Assembly (NCBI RefSeq): GCF_000400505.1
Contig: NZ_CM001857.1
Coordinates: 3,468,390-3,532,389, forward strand
Reading direction: 5' to 3'
DNA from: Musicola paradisiaca NCPPB 2511
Lineage (GTDB): Bacteria > Pseudomonadota > Gammaproteobacteria > Enterobacterales > Enterobacteriaceae
DNA length: 64,000 nt
Below the pieces are notes generated by a model that had not been told where the DNA came from, did not search any database, and saw only the letters and a program-made list of their open reading frames with translations. Positions 30,676-39,977 of the stretch are shown one piece after another (within the stretch, counting starts at the first letter, position 1; each line of letters starts with the position of its first letter). A program made the position numbers and the translations under genes.

Positions 30676-31015
30676 GACGTGATGCAAACGATTGGTTACA
30701 GTCATAAGCAAATTCTATATCAAAAAACATATCGAGATGACATTCCTTAAAAATCCCAAAACCATAGAATTTAACATCATAAAAAACCAAAAATACAAAA
30801 TATAAAAACACAACAATACCTGCGAAAGCGCAGAGAATTTTTGCCTCCCGAAAAAGGAAAAGGTAGCATCTCTGCGCTTTTCAGCCCGGCCAAACCAGGA
30901 ATCCGGTGCCGGATGGTTCGTACTACCACCACACACCGCGCCCGGCGGGCACCCATCCATGAGAAAAAAATCCACTTCATTCTCCTGAATGACAGACAAG
31001 GGAACCTCACAGGTA
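30676..31015. other. AT-rich intergenic region upstream of ansP
   Basis: About 340 bases with no supported gene. The first half is very A-rich. The second half holds a perfect 12-base inverted repeat (AAAGCGCAGAGA at 30825-30836 and its complement at 30869-30880, 32-base spacer). This could be a terminator-like hairpin of the upstream regulator or a leader structure of the permease gene. The promoter of ansP should lie here. Confidence 0.6.
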
Positions 31016-32473
31016 ATGAACCAACACAACACAGACTCAGAACAGCATGCCAAACGCCGCTGGCTCGATTCACACGAAGCGGGTTATCACAAAAGCATGG
31101 GCAACCGTCAGGTACAGATGATCGCCATCGGCGGCTCCATCGGCACAGGTCTTTTCCTTGGGGCTGGCGCCAGATTGCAAATGGCCGGCCCTGCGCTGGC
31201 GCTGGTTTATCTGGTATGCGGCATTTTTTCGTTCTTCATCCTGCGCGCGTTGGGCGAGCTGATTCTGCACCGGCCGTCCAGCGGCAGCTTCGTCTCCTAC
31301 GCACGGGAATTTCTCGGCGAAAAAGCGTCTTACGTCGCAGGTTGGATGTACTTCCTCAACTGGGCCATGACCGGCATTGTAGATATCACCGCCGTCGCCC
31401 TGTATATGCACTACTGGGGCACCTTTGCCGATATCCCGCAATGGGTGCTGGCTCTGAGTGCATTGACCCTTGTCACCACCATGAACATGATTGGCGTGAA
31501 GTGGTTTGCCGAAATGGAATTCTGGTTTGCGCTCATCAAGGTGGCAGCCATTTCCCTGTTTCTCATCATCGGTACCCTCTATCTTGGCACCGGCCATCCG
31601 TTGGACGGCAACCCGACAGGCATCCACCTGATCTCCGATAATGGCGGCATATTTCCGCACGGTTTACTGCCCGCGCTGGTGCTGGTTCAGGGGGTAATTT
31701 TCGCCTTCGCCGGTATAGAGCTGATCGGTACCGCCGCCGGCGAATGCAAAGATCCGGAAAAAACGCTGCCGCGCGCGGTCAATAGCGTGATCTGGCGGAT
31801 CGGCCTGTTCTATGTAGGGTCCGTTATTTTGCTGGTATGCCTGCTGCCCTGGAACGCCTATCAGGCCGGACAAAGCCCGTTCGTGACCTTTTTCGGTAAT
31901 CTGGGCGTGCCTTACATCGGCACCATCATGAATATCGTCGTGTTATCGGCCGCGCTTTCCAGCCTCAATTCCGGGCTCTACTCCACCGGACGCATCCTGC
32001 GTTCGCTGGCATTGGGCGGCTCCGCCCCCAGGTTTATGGGCAACATGAACGCGCAATCCGTTCCCTACGCCGGAATTTTGGTTACTGTCTGCATCCATGT
32101 GATCGGTGTGTTTCTGAACTATATCGTGCCGTCTCAAGTGTTTGAGATCGTGCTGAATGTGGCGTCCATCGGCATTATCTGCTCCTGGGCGTTCATTGTT
32201 ATCTGTCAGATGAAACTGCGTCAGGCCATCAAGGCGGGTAAGGCGAAGCCGGTGGCGTTTCGCATGCCGGGCGCGCCCTTTACATCCTGGTTGTCGCTGG
32301 CGTTTCTGGCGGGCGTACTGGTACTGATGGCCCTGGACTACCCCAACGGTACCTGGACCATCGCCACCGTTCCCGTGCTGGCGATCTTATTGATTCTGGG
32401 CTGGTTCGGGCTGCGCAAACAAAAAGAGGAAGCCAATCGGCTTCGGGCGGAACACGAAAACGCCGTCGGCTAA
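31016..32473 (+). CDS. ansP: L-asparagine permease (AnsP-like amino acid transporter)
   Basis: A 485-residue APC-family inner-membrane permease with about 12 hydrophobic helices. The start of helix 1 has the family glycine motif QMIAIGGSIGTGLFLGAG. Long stretches match E. coli AnsP (RRWLDSHEAGYHKSMGNRQV, GVKWFAEMEFWFALIKV), so asparagine is the likely substrate. I chose the ATG at 31016, with AGG seven bases upstream; an ATG at 30989 is also open. It converges with speC. Confidence 0.9.
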   Translation: MNQHNTDSEQHAKRRWLDSHEAGYHKSMGNRQVQMIAIGGSIGTGLFLGAGARLQMAGPALALVYLVCGIFSFFILRALGELILHRPSSGSFVSYAREFLGEKASYVAGWMYFLNWAMTGIVDITAVALYMHYWGTFADIPQWVLALSALTLVTTMNMIGVKWFAEMEFWFALIKVAAISLFLIIGTLYLGTGHPLDGNPTGIHLISDNGGIFPHGLLPALVLVQGVIFAFAGIELIGTAAGECKDPEKTLPRAVNSVIWRIGLFYVGSVILLVCLLPWNAYQAGQSPFVTFFGNLGVPYIGTIMNIVVLSAALSSLNSGLYSTGRILRSLALGGSAPRFMGNMNAQSVPYAGILVTVCIHVIGVFLNYIVPSQVFEIVLNVASIGIICSWAFIVICQMKLRQAIKAGKAKPVAFRMPGAPFTSWLSLAFLAGVLVLMALDYPNGTWTIATVPVLAILLILGWFGLRKQKEEANRLRAEHENAVG

Positions 32474-32508
32474 CCGGCAAGGGCGACCACTGGCCGCCCG
32501 CTTTCGAA

Positions 32509-32532
32509 GCAACCGCAGCGCTTGCTGCGGTT
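32509..32532. terminator. Hairpin between convergent ansP and speC
   Basis: Eight-base perfect stem AACCGCAG/CTGCGGTT with a six-base loop in the 89-base convergent gap. It has no long T-run but is symmetric, so it may act in both directions. Confidence 0.6.
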
Positions 32533-32562
32533 AACACGGGGCGGAGACATCCTCCGCCAGCG

Positions 32563-34716
32563 TTACCCGGCAATAACGTAAGCACAAAGACGTTTTTCAC
32601 CGTCCTCCTGCGCCACGCAGTACACCCCTTGCAATTCCGGTGCGAAGCCCGGCATCAGATTGACACCCGCTTCCAGCGCCAGAAAATATTGCAACGCCGC
32701 ACCGCTCCACACTTCACCCGGAACCACGCAAAGCACGCCCGGCGGATATGGCAGCGCGCCTTCCGCTGCGATGCGCCCTTCAGCTTCGTGCAGCGGCACC
32801 AGTTCTACATCGCCGCGAATGAAGGCGCTATGTGCATCCTGTGGCAAAGCCACCATCTGCGGGAACGACGCTTTGCGGAACATTTCTTTCTGCAAGCGTT
32901 TCACATCATGGCTCGCGTAAAAGTCGTGCATTTCCTGACACAAACGACGCAGGGTATAACCGGCATAACGCTGTTCGTACTTGCGATACAGACTTGGCAG
33001 CACCTCGCTCAGCGGCGCGTCCCTTGCGATCAAGTGTTCAAACTGCACCAGCGCAGCGACCAGACGCTCCATCTTCATGCGATCTTCCGCCGGGGTCAGC
33101 AAGAACAGAATGGAATTGAGATCGCATTTTTCCGGGATGATGCCGTGCTCCCGCAGGTAGTTGGCAAGAATAGTGGCAGGTACACCGAACTCGGTATATT
33201 CGCCGGTTTCGGCATGGATCCCCGGCGTCGTCAGCAACAGCTTGCACGGGTCGATAAAATACTGTTCCCGCGCATACCCTTCAAACGCATGCCAATTCTC
33301 GCCCGGTTCAAAATTGAAGAAACGCACATCATGCGCCATCGCTTCCGTCTCATGATCCTGCCAACGCAAGCCGCCCACCATAGCGGGGACAAACGGCCGG
33401 ATCAGAGAACAGTGCTCCAGCAGTTGCTTACGGGTTTCAATCCCCAGCCTGACACACTCCATCCACAACCGACGGCCACTGACGCCTTCGTGCATTTTAG
33501 CGTTGACATCCAACGCAGCGAACAGCGGATAAAACGGACTGGTGGATGCATGCAGCATGAACGCATTATTGAGGCGCTTGTGAGGACAAAAACGCTTCTG
33601 CCCACGGATATGGTTGTCTTTTTTGTGAATTTGCGACGTCTGAGAAAATCCTGCCTGCTGCTTATGCACCGATTGAGTCACGAAAATACCGGGGTCATTT
33701 TCATTCAACTCCAACAGCAGCGGCGAACATTGCTCCATCATCGGAATAAACTGTTCATACCCTACCCAGGCGGAATCAAACAGGATGTAATCACACAGAT
33801 GACCAATACTATCCACGACCTGGCGTGCGTTATAGATGGTGCCGTCGTAAGTGCCTAGTTGAATGACCGCCAGACGGAACGGGCGCGCTTCCAGCGCACG
33901 CTCCGGGGCCACGTCACGCACCAGAGAACGCAGGTAATCTTCGTTGAAACAATGTGCGTCGACACCGCCGATAAAACCAAACGGATTACGAGCGGTTTCC
34001 AGATAAATCGGTGTCGCGCCAGCCTGAATCAACGCGCCGTGATGGTTGGATTTGTGGTTATTGCGGTCAAACAGCACCAGATCGCCGCGGGTCAGCAGCG
34101 CATTGGTCACGACTTTGTTGGCGGCCGAGGTTCCATTCAACACAAAGTAGGTTTTATCCGCGTTAAATACCCGAGCGGCAAACTTCTGCGCTTTTTTGGC
34201 TGCACCTTCATGAATCAGCAAATCGCCCAGTTTGACGTCCGCGTTACAGATATCGGAACGAAACAGATTCTCGCCGTAAAACTCGAAAAATTGACGCCCT
34301 GCCGGATGCTTGCGGAAGAACTCGCCCCCCTGATGCCCGGGACACGCAAAGGTGGTATTACGCATGCCGACATACTTGGCAAGCGTATCGAAAAATGGCG
34401 GTAACAGACGCGCCTGATAGTCCGCCGCGGCTTTCTCCAACTGGATAGCGTGCTCGCCGGCGGCATCCAGACTCAGCCACTCGCTGCCCGGCGGCAACGT
34501 TTCCTCGCTGTGGTGCCAGGGTTCGCGTATGACAAACGCCGGGATGCCGAAACCAGAATGATGCATCACCGACAAGAGACCGCTGCGGGCTTCCTCCACC
34601 GATACCACCACTGCTGCGATGTCGGTAAAATCGGTCTGACTGAGCGCCACAACCGGACGCAGGGTGAGAAGACGGGAGGCAACCGCCGTATTAGCCGCAA
34701 TTTTTAACTGTTTCAT
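32563..34716 (-). CDS. speC: Ornithine decarboxylase (constitutive, SpeC type)
   Basis: PLP enzyme that makes putrescine from ornithine. The 717-residue protein (E. coli SpeC 711) has an N-terminal wing domain, then FACPGHQGGEFFRKHPAGR, YFVLNGTSAANKVV, DSAWVGYEQF and the PLP lysine in SVHKQQAGFSQTSQIHKKDN. It matches SpeC rather than the inducible SpeF. Its place next to a tRNA-Phe gene is the same as E. coli speC-pheV. ATG at 34716. Confidence 0.95.
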   Translation of the reverse strand: MKQLKIAANTAVASRLLTLRPVVALSQTDFTDIAAVVVSVEEARSGLLSVMHHSGFGIPAFVIREPWHHSEETLPPGSEWLSLDAAGEHAIQLEKAAADYQARLLPPFFDTLAKYVGMRNTTFACPGHQGGEFFRKHPAGRQFFEFYGENLFRSDICNADVKLGDLLIHEGAAKKAQKFAARVFNADKTYFVLNGTSAANKVVTNALLTRGDLVLFDRNNHKSNHHGALIQAGATPIYLETARNPFGFIGGVDAHCFNEDYLRSLVRDVAPERALEARPFRLAVIQLGTYDGTIYNARQVVDSIGHLCDYILFDSAWVGYEQFIPMMEQCSPLLLELNENDPGIFVTQSVHKQQAGFSQTSQIHKKDNHIRGQKRFCPHKRLNNAFMLHASTSPFYPLFAALDVNAKMHEGVSGRRLWMECVRLGIETRKQLLEHCSLIRPFVPAMVGGLRWQDHETEAMAHDVRFFNFEPGENWHAFEGYAREQYFIDPCKLLLTTPGIHAETGEYTEFGVPATILANYLREHGIIPEKCDLNSILFLLTPAEDRMKMERLVAALVQFEHLIARDAPLSEVLPSLYRKYEQRYAGYTLRRLCQEMHDFYASHDVKRLQKEMFRKASFPQMVALPQDAHSAFIRGDVELVPLHEAEGRIAAEGALPYPPGVLCVVPGEVWSGAALQYFLALEAGVNLMPGFAPELQGVYCVAQEDGEKRLCAYVIAG

Positions 34717-35270
34717 GTAACCAAACCCAAACGGTTAAGAATGAGTGTACGTGCCTGAAAGACACAGCGCAGGGATAATCATCCCGAAAACCACCACGAT
34801 GCCGACCAAAAACGACAGGCGTATGACTCCGCGCAGTATCGCGGGTCAGGGCTGGAAGAGTTGGGATCAGCACCATCCGATAGACATCAGTAAAATCAGA
34901 GACGACGCTCTATTTTTAATCATGCCTAACAGTGGGCGTAACGACGCCTCACCGCATGGTGGCTGGGGATAATCGGAACGAACGGAATGTGGACAATAAA
35001 CGGCGGGAACGTGGCGACATCATCAAGGCACCGGCGCGAAATGACTGCGCCACGAACATTGAATCCGACATATCAGCAACCCTCGTAACCACAGGTGAAC
35101 GGTAAGTTAAAAACCGCGCAATAGTGGCATTATTTTTCGTCGAATTCAAGAATACGAAACGGCTTGGCGGCTCAACCCGCAACAAAAATCACGGTTCTGC
35201 ATTAATAGCTAGAAAAGTAAAATGTGTTGTCTGAAAATAGAGCAACCACACTGTCTTTGACAGAAACTCG
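34717..35270. other. Intergenic region between speC and tRNA-Phe
   Basis: About 550 bases. The speC promoter should lie close to 34740-34800, where there is also a small hairpin (GGGATAATCATCCC). Short frames on both strands (34745-34972, 34949-35185) look like chance. E. coli has yqgA in the corresponding gap; it is absent here. Confidence 0.55.
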
Positions 35271-35299
35271 TTGACGCCGTGCAGCCAATACGGTTTAAT
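35271..35299 (+). promoter_or_regulatory. Sigma-70 promoter of tRNA-Phe
   Basis: TTGACG at 35271-35276 and TTTAAT at 35294-35299 with a 17-base spacer, followed by the GC-rich discriminator GCGCCCC just before the tRNA. This is the typical layout of a growth-rate-controlled stable-RNA promoter. Confidence 0.8.
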
Positions 35300-35309
35300 G
35301 CGCCCCGTT

Positions 35310-35385
35310 GCCCGGATAGCTCAGTCGGTAGAGCAGGGGATTGAAAATCCCCGTGTCCTTGGTTCGATTCCGAGTCCGGGCACCA
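35310..35385 (+). tRNA. tRNA-Phe (anticodon GAA)
   Basis: A 76-base tRNA with acceptor stem GCCCGGA/TCCGGGC, D loop, anticodon stem GGGGA/TCCCC enclosing the anticodon GAA at 35343-35345, T arm GGTTCGATTCC and encoded CCA. It corresponds to pheV in E. coli by position next to speC. Its 3' 16 bases are the integration site of the island that follows; the integrated copy keeps the whole gene intact. Confidence 0.98.
35370..35385 (+). other. Attachment site attL (tRNA-Phe 3' end)
   Basis: CCGAGTCCGGGCACCA, the end of the tRNA including its CCA, is repeated exactly at 53721-53736. It lies 161 bases before the integrase start, the usual spacing for P4-like islands. Confidence 0.92.
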
Positions 35386-35546
35386 CCTTTCCTTTTTTAT
35401 GCTTCCTTATCAATCCCTATATTGTTGCGATTCAATAAGTTGGCGTGAAAATCTTTTCCGATGCGTTTTGATTTATCCCTTCGTATCGGGGAATTTGTGG
35501 GTCAGATTGCGGGTCATTCAGTTCGATGAACGGGAGTGACCCTCAT

Positions 35547-36806
35547 ATGTTAACTGACAGCAAAGTCCGATCCGCGAAACCTCTCGCAAAATCTTATAAG
35601 CTCACTGACTCGCACGGCCTGTACCTCACGGTATCCGCCAGCGGCGCTAAGCTATGGTATTTCCGCTATCGCCTCGGCGGTAAAGAAAGCCGTCTGGCTT
35701 TTGGCCCCTACCCGCAAACTACGCTGGCGGAAGCCCGTGAAAAGCGCGATGTGGCGCGTAAGCTGCTGGCGTCCGGCATCAGCCCTTCTCAGCTTCGCAA
35801 GGCGAACAACCCCGCCGTTGAGGAATCCCGAACATTCCAGTATGTCGCTCAGGCGTGGCACACCAGCAGCCTGAAACTCTGGTCGGAAGCCCATGCCGAT
35901 AAAATTCTCACCTGCCTGAAACGCTATGTTTTCCCCACGATTGGCGCGATGGATATCGCGCAGGTTGAAACCCGTCATTTAGCGCAGTTGGTTAAGGCGA
36001 TTGACGATAAAGGCGTGCATGACGTCGCCGGACGGGTACGCCAGCATCTGACCAAAATCATGCGTCACGCCGTCCAGCAGGGCGTCATCAAATACAATCC
36101 GGCTTACGATTTGGACGGTGTCGTGACCCCGGTCGTGACCCAACATCACCCCGCCCTGCCGCTGAAACGCCTCCCTGAACTGCTGGAGAAAATGGAAAAC
36201 TACAAAGGCCGGATGCTCACCCGTCTGGCGCTGGAACTGAATCTGCACGTGTTTCTGCGCTCCAGTGAACTGCGTTTTGCCCGCTGGGATGAATTTAACC
36301 TGAAGGCGCATATCTGGAGCGTGCCCGCCCAGCGCGAAGCGGTAAACGGCGTGCGGTTCTCAGAGCGTGGCGCCAAGATGAAGGATGAACATTTGGTGCC
36401 GCTGTCACGGCAGGCGGTCGCCCTGCTGAAACAGATTCAGGCGCTTTCCGGCGAATCGGTCTTCGTTTTTCCCGGCGCACATACCCTGAACAAGCCGATG
36501 AGTGAGAACACCGTCAACAAGGCGCTGCGCGTGATCGGCTACGACACCAAAACCGAAATCTGTGGGCATGGTTTCAGAACGATGGCCTGTAGCGCCCTGA
36601 ACGAGTCTGGACGCTGGTCAAAGGATGCCATTGAGCGGCAGATGAGCCACAAAGAGCGCAACGGCGTGCGGGCGGCTTACGTGCATAAAGCGGAGCATCT
36701 GGAAGCCAGAATCGAAATGATGCAGTGGTGGTCGGATTATCTGGACGTCAACCGTGAGGGCTATGTCGCGCCGTATATTTATGCGCGGAGTCATTCGGCT
36801 GGCTAA
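35547..36806 (+). CDS. P4-type tyrosine integrase
   Basis: A 419-residue integrase that excises and inserts the island at tRNA-Phe. The N-terminal arm-binding domain is DUF4102-like (MLTDSKVRSAKPLAKSYKLT, DSHGLYLTVS). The catalytic domain shows Arg in FLRSSELRFARW, the His-X-X-Arg box GHGFRTMA, and the late His and Tyr in QMSHKERNGVRAAYVH. I chose the ATG at 35547, with GGGAG upstream and the family start sequence; the frame is open to 35526. It is the first gene after the tRNA. Confidence 0.95.
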   Translation: MLTDSKVRSAKPLAKSYKLTDSHGLYLTVSASGAKLWYFRYRLGGKESRLAFGPYPQTTLAEAREKRDVARKLLASGISPSQLRKANNPAVEESRTFQYVAQAWHTSSLKLWSEAHADKILTCLKRYVFPTIGAMDIAQVETRHLAQLVKAIDDKGVHDVAGRVRQHLTKIMRHAVQQGVIKYNPAYDLDGVVTPVVTQHHPALPLKRLPELLEKMENYKGRMLTRLALELNLHVFLRSSELRFARWDEFNLKAHIWSVPAQREAVNGVRFSERGAKMKDEHLVPLSRQAVALLKQIQALSGESVFVFPGAHTLNKPMSENTVNKALRVIGYDTKTEICGHGFRTMACSALNESGRWSKDAIERQMSHKERNGVRAAYVHKAEHLEARIEMMQWWSDYLDVNREGYVAPYIYARSHSAG

Positions 36807-36823
36807 CGCGCTGCGCTTGTTGG

Positions 36824-36866
36824 CTCCTGACACGGGCTTTCTATGTGATAGAAAACCCGTCAGGAG
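36824..36866. terminator. Long imperfect hairpin after the integrase
   Basis: CTCCTGAC...GTCAGGAG encloses CGGG/CCCG and TTTCTAT/ATAGAAA, giving a stem of about 19 pairs with small bulges and a three-base loop. It follows the integrase stop by 17 bases and has no T-run. It may act as a terminator or an RNA stability element. Confidence 0.5.
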
Positions 36867-36913
36867 AGTTGTCGTAAAACCATTCGAGCATTCTGCCAAA
36901 CGTCTCTTACACG

Positions 36914-37108
36914 TTAGGATTTCACTGGCTTATCGCGTTTTGGCGCTGCCAATTTTTGGTTGCAAGCATCCAGAACCCAGGCTGAAAAATTAGCATCGGG
37001 ATCTTCCGTTTTCTCCTGCGCAACGCTGGCGTTTATTTCTTCGATAAGCTCATGCGGGAAGCGAATTCCCTTTGTGGTCGAACGCTTGTTTTTAGAACCT
37101 GTAGGCAT
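36914..37108 (-). CDS. YlcI/YnfO-like ribbon-helix-helix protein
   Basis: A 64-residue protein starting MPTGSKNKRSTTKGIRFPHE. The segment GIRFPHELIEEINASV...FSAWVLDACNQKL looks like a ribbon-helix-helix DNA-binding fold of the DUF3950 group found beside integrases in P4-like islands. AAAGGAAAACGGC precedes the ATG at 37108; the frame is open to 37144. A role in controlling the integrase is plausible but not shown. Confidence 0.7.
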   Translation of the reverse strand: MPTGSKNKRSTTKGIRFPHELIEEINASVAQEKTEDPDANFSAWVLDACNQKLAAPKRDKPVKS

Positions 37109-37293
37109 GCCGTTTTCCTTTCTCGCTGAACGCACACTATACAAGGAAAAATATTTTTAAACACGTTGACGTGTATGTGCACCTAGCGCTAAGGTGTATG
37201 AACACCAAGAGTAAATTCATGGTGAAAAACGAAACCCGGCAGTGCGCCAACACTAACCGGGCTTCTGACCACAACATTATGAGGACTAATGCT

Positions 37294-37635
37294 ATGGCTG
37301 ACACCGATAGTAACACGGGCGCGTCTTATCAATCACTGCCGGATTATGAGAACCGTTACTCTGCCATGAGTGCCGCGCTGGCTCGTCTGGACTTTTCACA
37401 CATGGATAATGACGAACTCTCGCAGGTCACAGAATATTGCGCCGAAACACAGGCCGGGCTTTGCCATTGCCTGAATTTCATTGGCGATGCGCTAATTACC
37501 TTTGCCGATAATGACGTGTGCGAATCGACGCCAGAAAGCTTGTGCCAGTTGGGGCATGGGTTAACTGCAATTAGTTTACTCATCCCTGCCCTTTCCGATA
37601 TGCACAAACGAGCACACTCACTCACCGTCAGATAA
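37294..37635 (+). CDS. Hypothetical island protein
   Basis: A 113-residue acidic, helical protein that I do not recognise. It has YSAMSAALARLDFSHMDNDE and a cysteine-containing middle (YCAETQAGLCHCLNF). GAGGA precedes the ATG at 37294 by eight bases, and an intrinsic terminator follows the stop, so it is probably real. A DUF3077-like small regulator is possible. The frame is open to 37171. Confidence 0.55.
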   Translation: MADTDSNTGASYQSLPDYENRYSAMSAALARLDFSHMDNDELSQVTEYCAETQAGLCHCLNFIGDALITFADNDVCESTPESLCQLGHGLTAISLLIPALSDMHKRAHSLTVR

Positions 37636-37662
37636 CCATCTGAATATAACCTGCCCGATTAA

Positions 37663-37699
37663 AGCTCTGCCGTGGATGACTCACGGTCAGGGCTTTTTT
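37663..37699 (+). terminator. Rho-independent terminator in the island
   Basis: Twelve-pair stem (AGCTCTG/CAGGGCT with one G-U pair and CCGTG/CACGG, one bulged T) followed by six T. It lies 28 bases after the hypothetical gene ending at 37635. Confidence 0.9.
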
Positions 37700-38522
37700 G
37701 CTTTCGTGACTCAATAACAATAACTCTCCCCATCCGATATTGAGTTGTTTGCAGGCAGCCTCCTCCTTTCCCGATAGCCTTCCCTACTGGCTGATTCCAG
37801 CGGGGTAGACATGCCAACACGTTTTATTTTCGCAGCACTCAACATGCCATTAAGCCACGACGCAGGACGCGACGGGGTTAGGCGGTTGAATACCTGCGCC
37901 TCGCGGGCATTCAACCGTGGCGTGAGGCGAGTAAATGCCATTTCGCAGAAAGGGCTCATTTGCGTCGCCCGAACCCACCCGCGAGCGTTTCCCCCAAGGG
38001 AAACCGAGCTGGCCGGGGGAGCCGAATAAATTTTGCCGCCCCAGCGAGCAAAAAGACGCGCCCACGCGTCGGTTTATTTGGGGGGCGTCAGCCCCGCACA
38101 CCGTCGCCGCTAAGTCTCCGGCCACAAGCCGGTAGCGTGGCGCGACTACCCACTTTGAAGGCGTTTTCCCATTTTTTCGCTGACCGGAACGGGCAAAAGA
38201 AAAAGTGGGCGAAAAACGGCGTCTCAAAGGGGGTAGTCGCGCGTAGCGCGCGACGGTGTGCCGCCGTTGACGTTGGGGGTTTTGGCGTGGCGTCCAGCCG
38301 CGACATTACCCCCATGCGACAGGCAATAAGGGCGTCCAGCCCGCATGAACTGGCGCACGCCGTTCTGTGCCGGGAAATGTATTTTCCGGCACAGGGCTGC
38401 GAAGCGGCCACCGCATTCGCCTCATGACGTCGACTCATGCCAGTGGGCGAAGGTATTCCCCCATGCAATGAGGCGATAAAACCGAAAGAGCAAACACCCC
38501 AGTAAAATGCGAAGGAGGAACC
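37700..38522. other. GC-rich island stretch without a clear gene
   Basis: About 820 bases that differ from the AT-richer island genes. Open frames exist on both strands (37960-38427 on +, 38088-38711 on -), but their proteins are Arg/Pro-rich and low in family-like features, typical of chance frames in GC-rich DNA. It contains dyads such as GCGCGTAGCGCGC near 38240 and GTGCCGG...CCGGCAC at about 38368-38393. In P4-like elements the corresponding place can hold structured RNA or origin sequences; I cannot assign one here. Confidence 0.5.
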
Positions 38523-39266
38523 ATGCTGATTTCTGATTACCGTGAACGCCGGGCGCGTAGTCACGAAAAAATGCGACTTCTGCTCACCTTTTTGAGAGAA
38601 GAAACCTACAGCGACTTTAAAACGTTGATGCTGCTTTTTGATTATAAAAATCACAAGCCGCTTTATCTGTTGCTGGCAAAAGCCATCGACATGGGATTGA
38701 TCCAAAAGCATGAAATAAACATCAAAATGGTGAAAACCTCTCTGTGGGGGATCACCAATGACGGATTATCCGTTGTTGCCACACCCCATGAGGATGGTTT
38801 TCCTGCACGGTTTGAGCCCTCGAAAGTCACTGGCTGGACACTGATGCAGCGCCTTGATCGTCAGCTAGCACGGCTCCTTCTTGAAAAGAAAGGCGCTTAT
38901 GGGTGGATCAGCGGCGCTGATTCAACATTCCGCAGTCGCTACAAGGTATATCATCGCCCGGCCGGGGTGATAACGTTACCAGACGGAACCGTCATCGCCG
39001 TTGAGACTGAGCGCCATCTGAAAACCAAGGCCCGTTATCAGGCAATTATCACACAGCATTTGATAACTCGTACTCAAAAACGTTGGATGTACGTCTTCTA
39101 TATCGTGCCAGATCCACAGAAAAAACGGGCTATCGAACTGCTATTAAATAGTGTCAAACACGCCATCGTGAATCATCAGCACATCCCGCTGGAAGCGAAG
39201 CACCGCAATGTTTTTCGGGTTTATACGGTTGAGGAGTTGAGGGGGTTGGATTTGAATCTTGGCTAA
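38523..39266 (+). CDS. MobC-like replication-relaxation family protein
   Basis: A 247-residue protein. The N-terminal third looks like a winged helix (MRLLLTFLREETYSDFKTL, then LLAKAIDMGLI and WGITNDGLSVV). The C-terminal part (DGTVIAVETERHLKTKARY) resembles the restriction-endonuclease-like core of MobC/replication-relaxation proteins of mobilisable elements. Strong AAGGAGG before the ATG at 38523. A role in plasmid- or island-type DNA processing is inferred from family only. Confidence 0.65.
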   Translation: MLISDYRERRARSHEKMRLLLTFLREETYSDFKTLMLLFDYKNHKPLYLLLAKAIDMGLIQKHEINIKMVKTSLWGITNDGLSVVATPHEDGFPARFEPSKVTGWTLMQRLDRQLARLLLEKKGAYGWISGADSTFRSRYKVYHRPAGVITLPDGTVIAVETERHLKTKARYQAIITQHLITRTQKRWMYVFYIVPDPQKKRAIELLLNSVKHAIVNHQHIPLEAKHRNVFRVYTVEELRGLDLNLG

Positions 39267-39324
39267 TTGCTGAACAACCATGCGAAGTATATACTCACAG
39301 TATGCATAAAAGAGGATCACTATC

Positions 39325-39543
39325 ATGAAACACCGTGTCAGCGTTACCGTGGACAAGGACAATTATCAGGTTCTGAGTGCTGCCGGAGTCAATATTTCCG
39401 GGCTGGTGAATGATGCCATTGGCAAAGAAGCCCGCCGCATCAAAGCTGAAGTGTGGAGAAAGGAAAACCGCGAAGGGATGGAGGAAGTCGCCCGACTCAT
39501 CGCACAGCATGGCTCCTTTGCGGATGAAAACAGGAACTGGTGA
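39325..39543 (+). CDS. ccdA: CcdA-family antitoxin
   Basis: A 72-residue antitoxin: N-terminal ribbon-helix-helix ([20 protein letters not shown]) and a C-terminal toxin-binding tail that ends SFADENRNW, like F-plasmid CcdA. It binds its own promoter with CcdB and neutralises the gyrase poison. Its stop lies two bases before the ccdB start. Confidence 0.95.
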   Translation: MKHRVSVTVDKDNYQVLSAAGVNISGLVNDAIGKEARRIKAEVWRKENREGMEEVARLIAQHGSFADENRNW

Positions 39544-39545
39544 TC

Positions 39546-39851
39546 ATGCAATTCATTGTTTATGAATACAAACGAGCCAGTCATTACAAAATGTTTGTCG
39601 ATGTGCAAAGTGATATTGTCGAGACTCCCAAGCGGCGTATGGCTATCCCGCTTATCGAATCGCACCACCTGTCTGAGAAAGTGAATAAAACGCTGTTCCC
39701 GCTGATTCGCATCGATGGGGAAGATTATCGGCTGATGACCACTGAGCTATCGAGCGTTCCTGTTGAGGTCATTGGTGAAGTTATCGCGGATCTTGGCGGC
39801 TACGCAGATGAGATCAAGGATGCTATTAATCTTATGTTTTGGGGGATTTGA
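39546..39851 (+). CDS. ccdB: CcdB-family gyrase-poison toxin
   Basis: A 101-residue toxin, the same length as F-plasmid CcdB, starting [20 protein letters not shown] and ending with the conserved INLMFWGI, whose Trp-Gly-Ile end contacts GyrA. I chose the ATG at 39546; a GTG at 39540 is open but would overlap ccdA. With ccdA it forms an addiction module that may keep the island in the chromosome. Confidence 0.95.
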   Translation: MQFIVYEYKRASHYKMFVDVQSDIVETPKRRMAIPLIESHHLSEKVNKTLFPLIRIDGEDYRLMTTELSSVPVEVIGEVIADLGGYADEIKDAINLMFWGI

Positions 39852-39977
39852 GAGGGGGTTCATTGTGCTTGCATCAAGTCTTATGCATAGCGTCTCTTAA
39901 GCTGAGTACAATCAGTATGTCGGAAGAGCTCTAAAAGTGAATGCCTCAGCTTATTGGTATACTTACAGGCCATAGCC

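Noticed and set aside
37960..38427. 155-codon frame in the GC-rich island block
   Set aside because: The protein is Arg/Pro-rich without a recognisable fold, and a long frame on the other strand overlaps it. GC-rich DNA gives such frames by chance. I could not match it to Ash or Icd proteins of P4-like elements.
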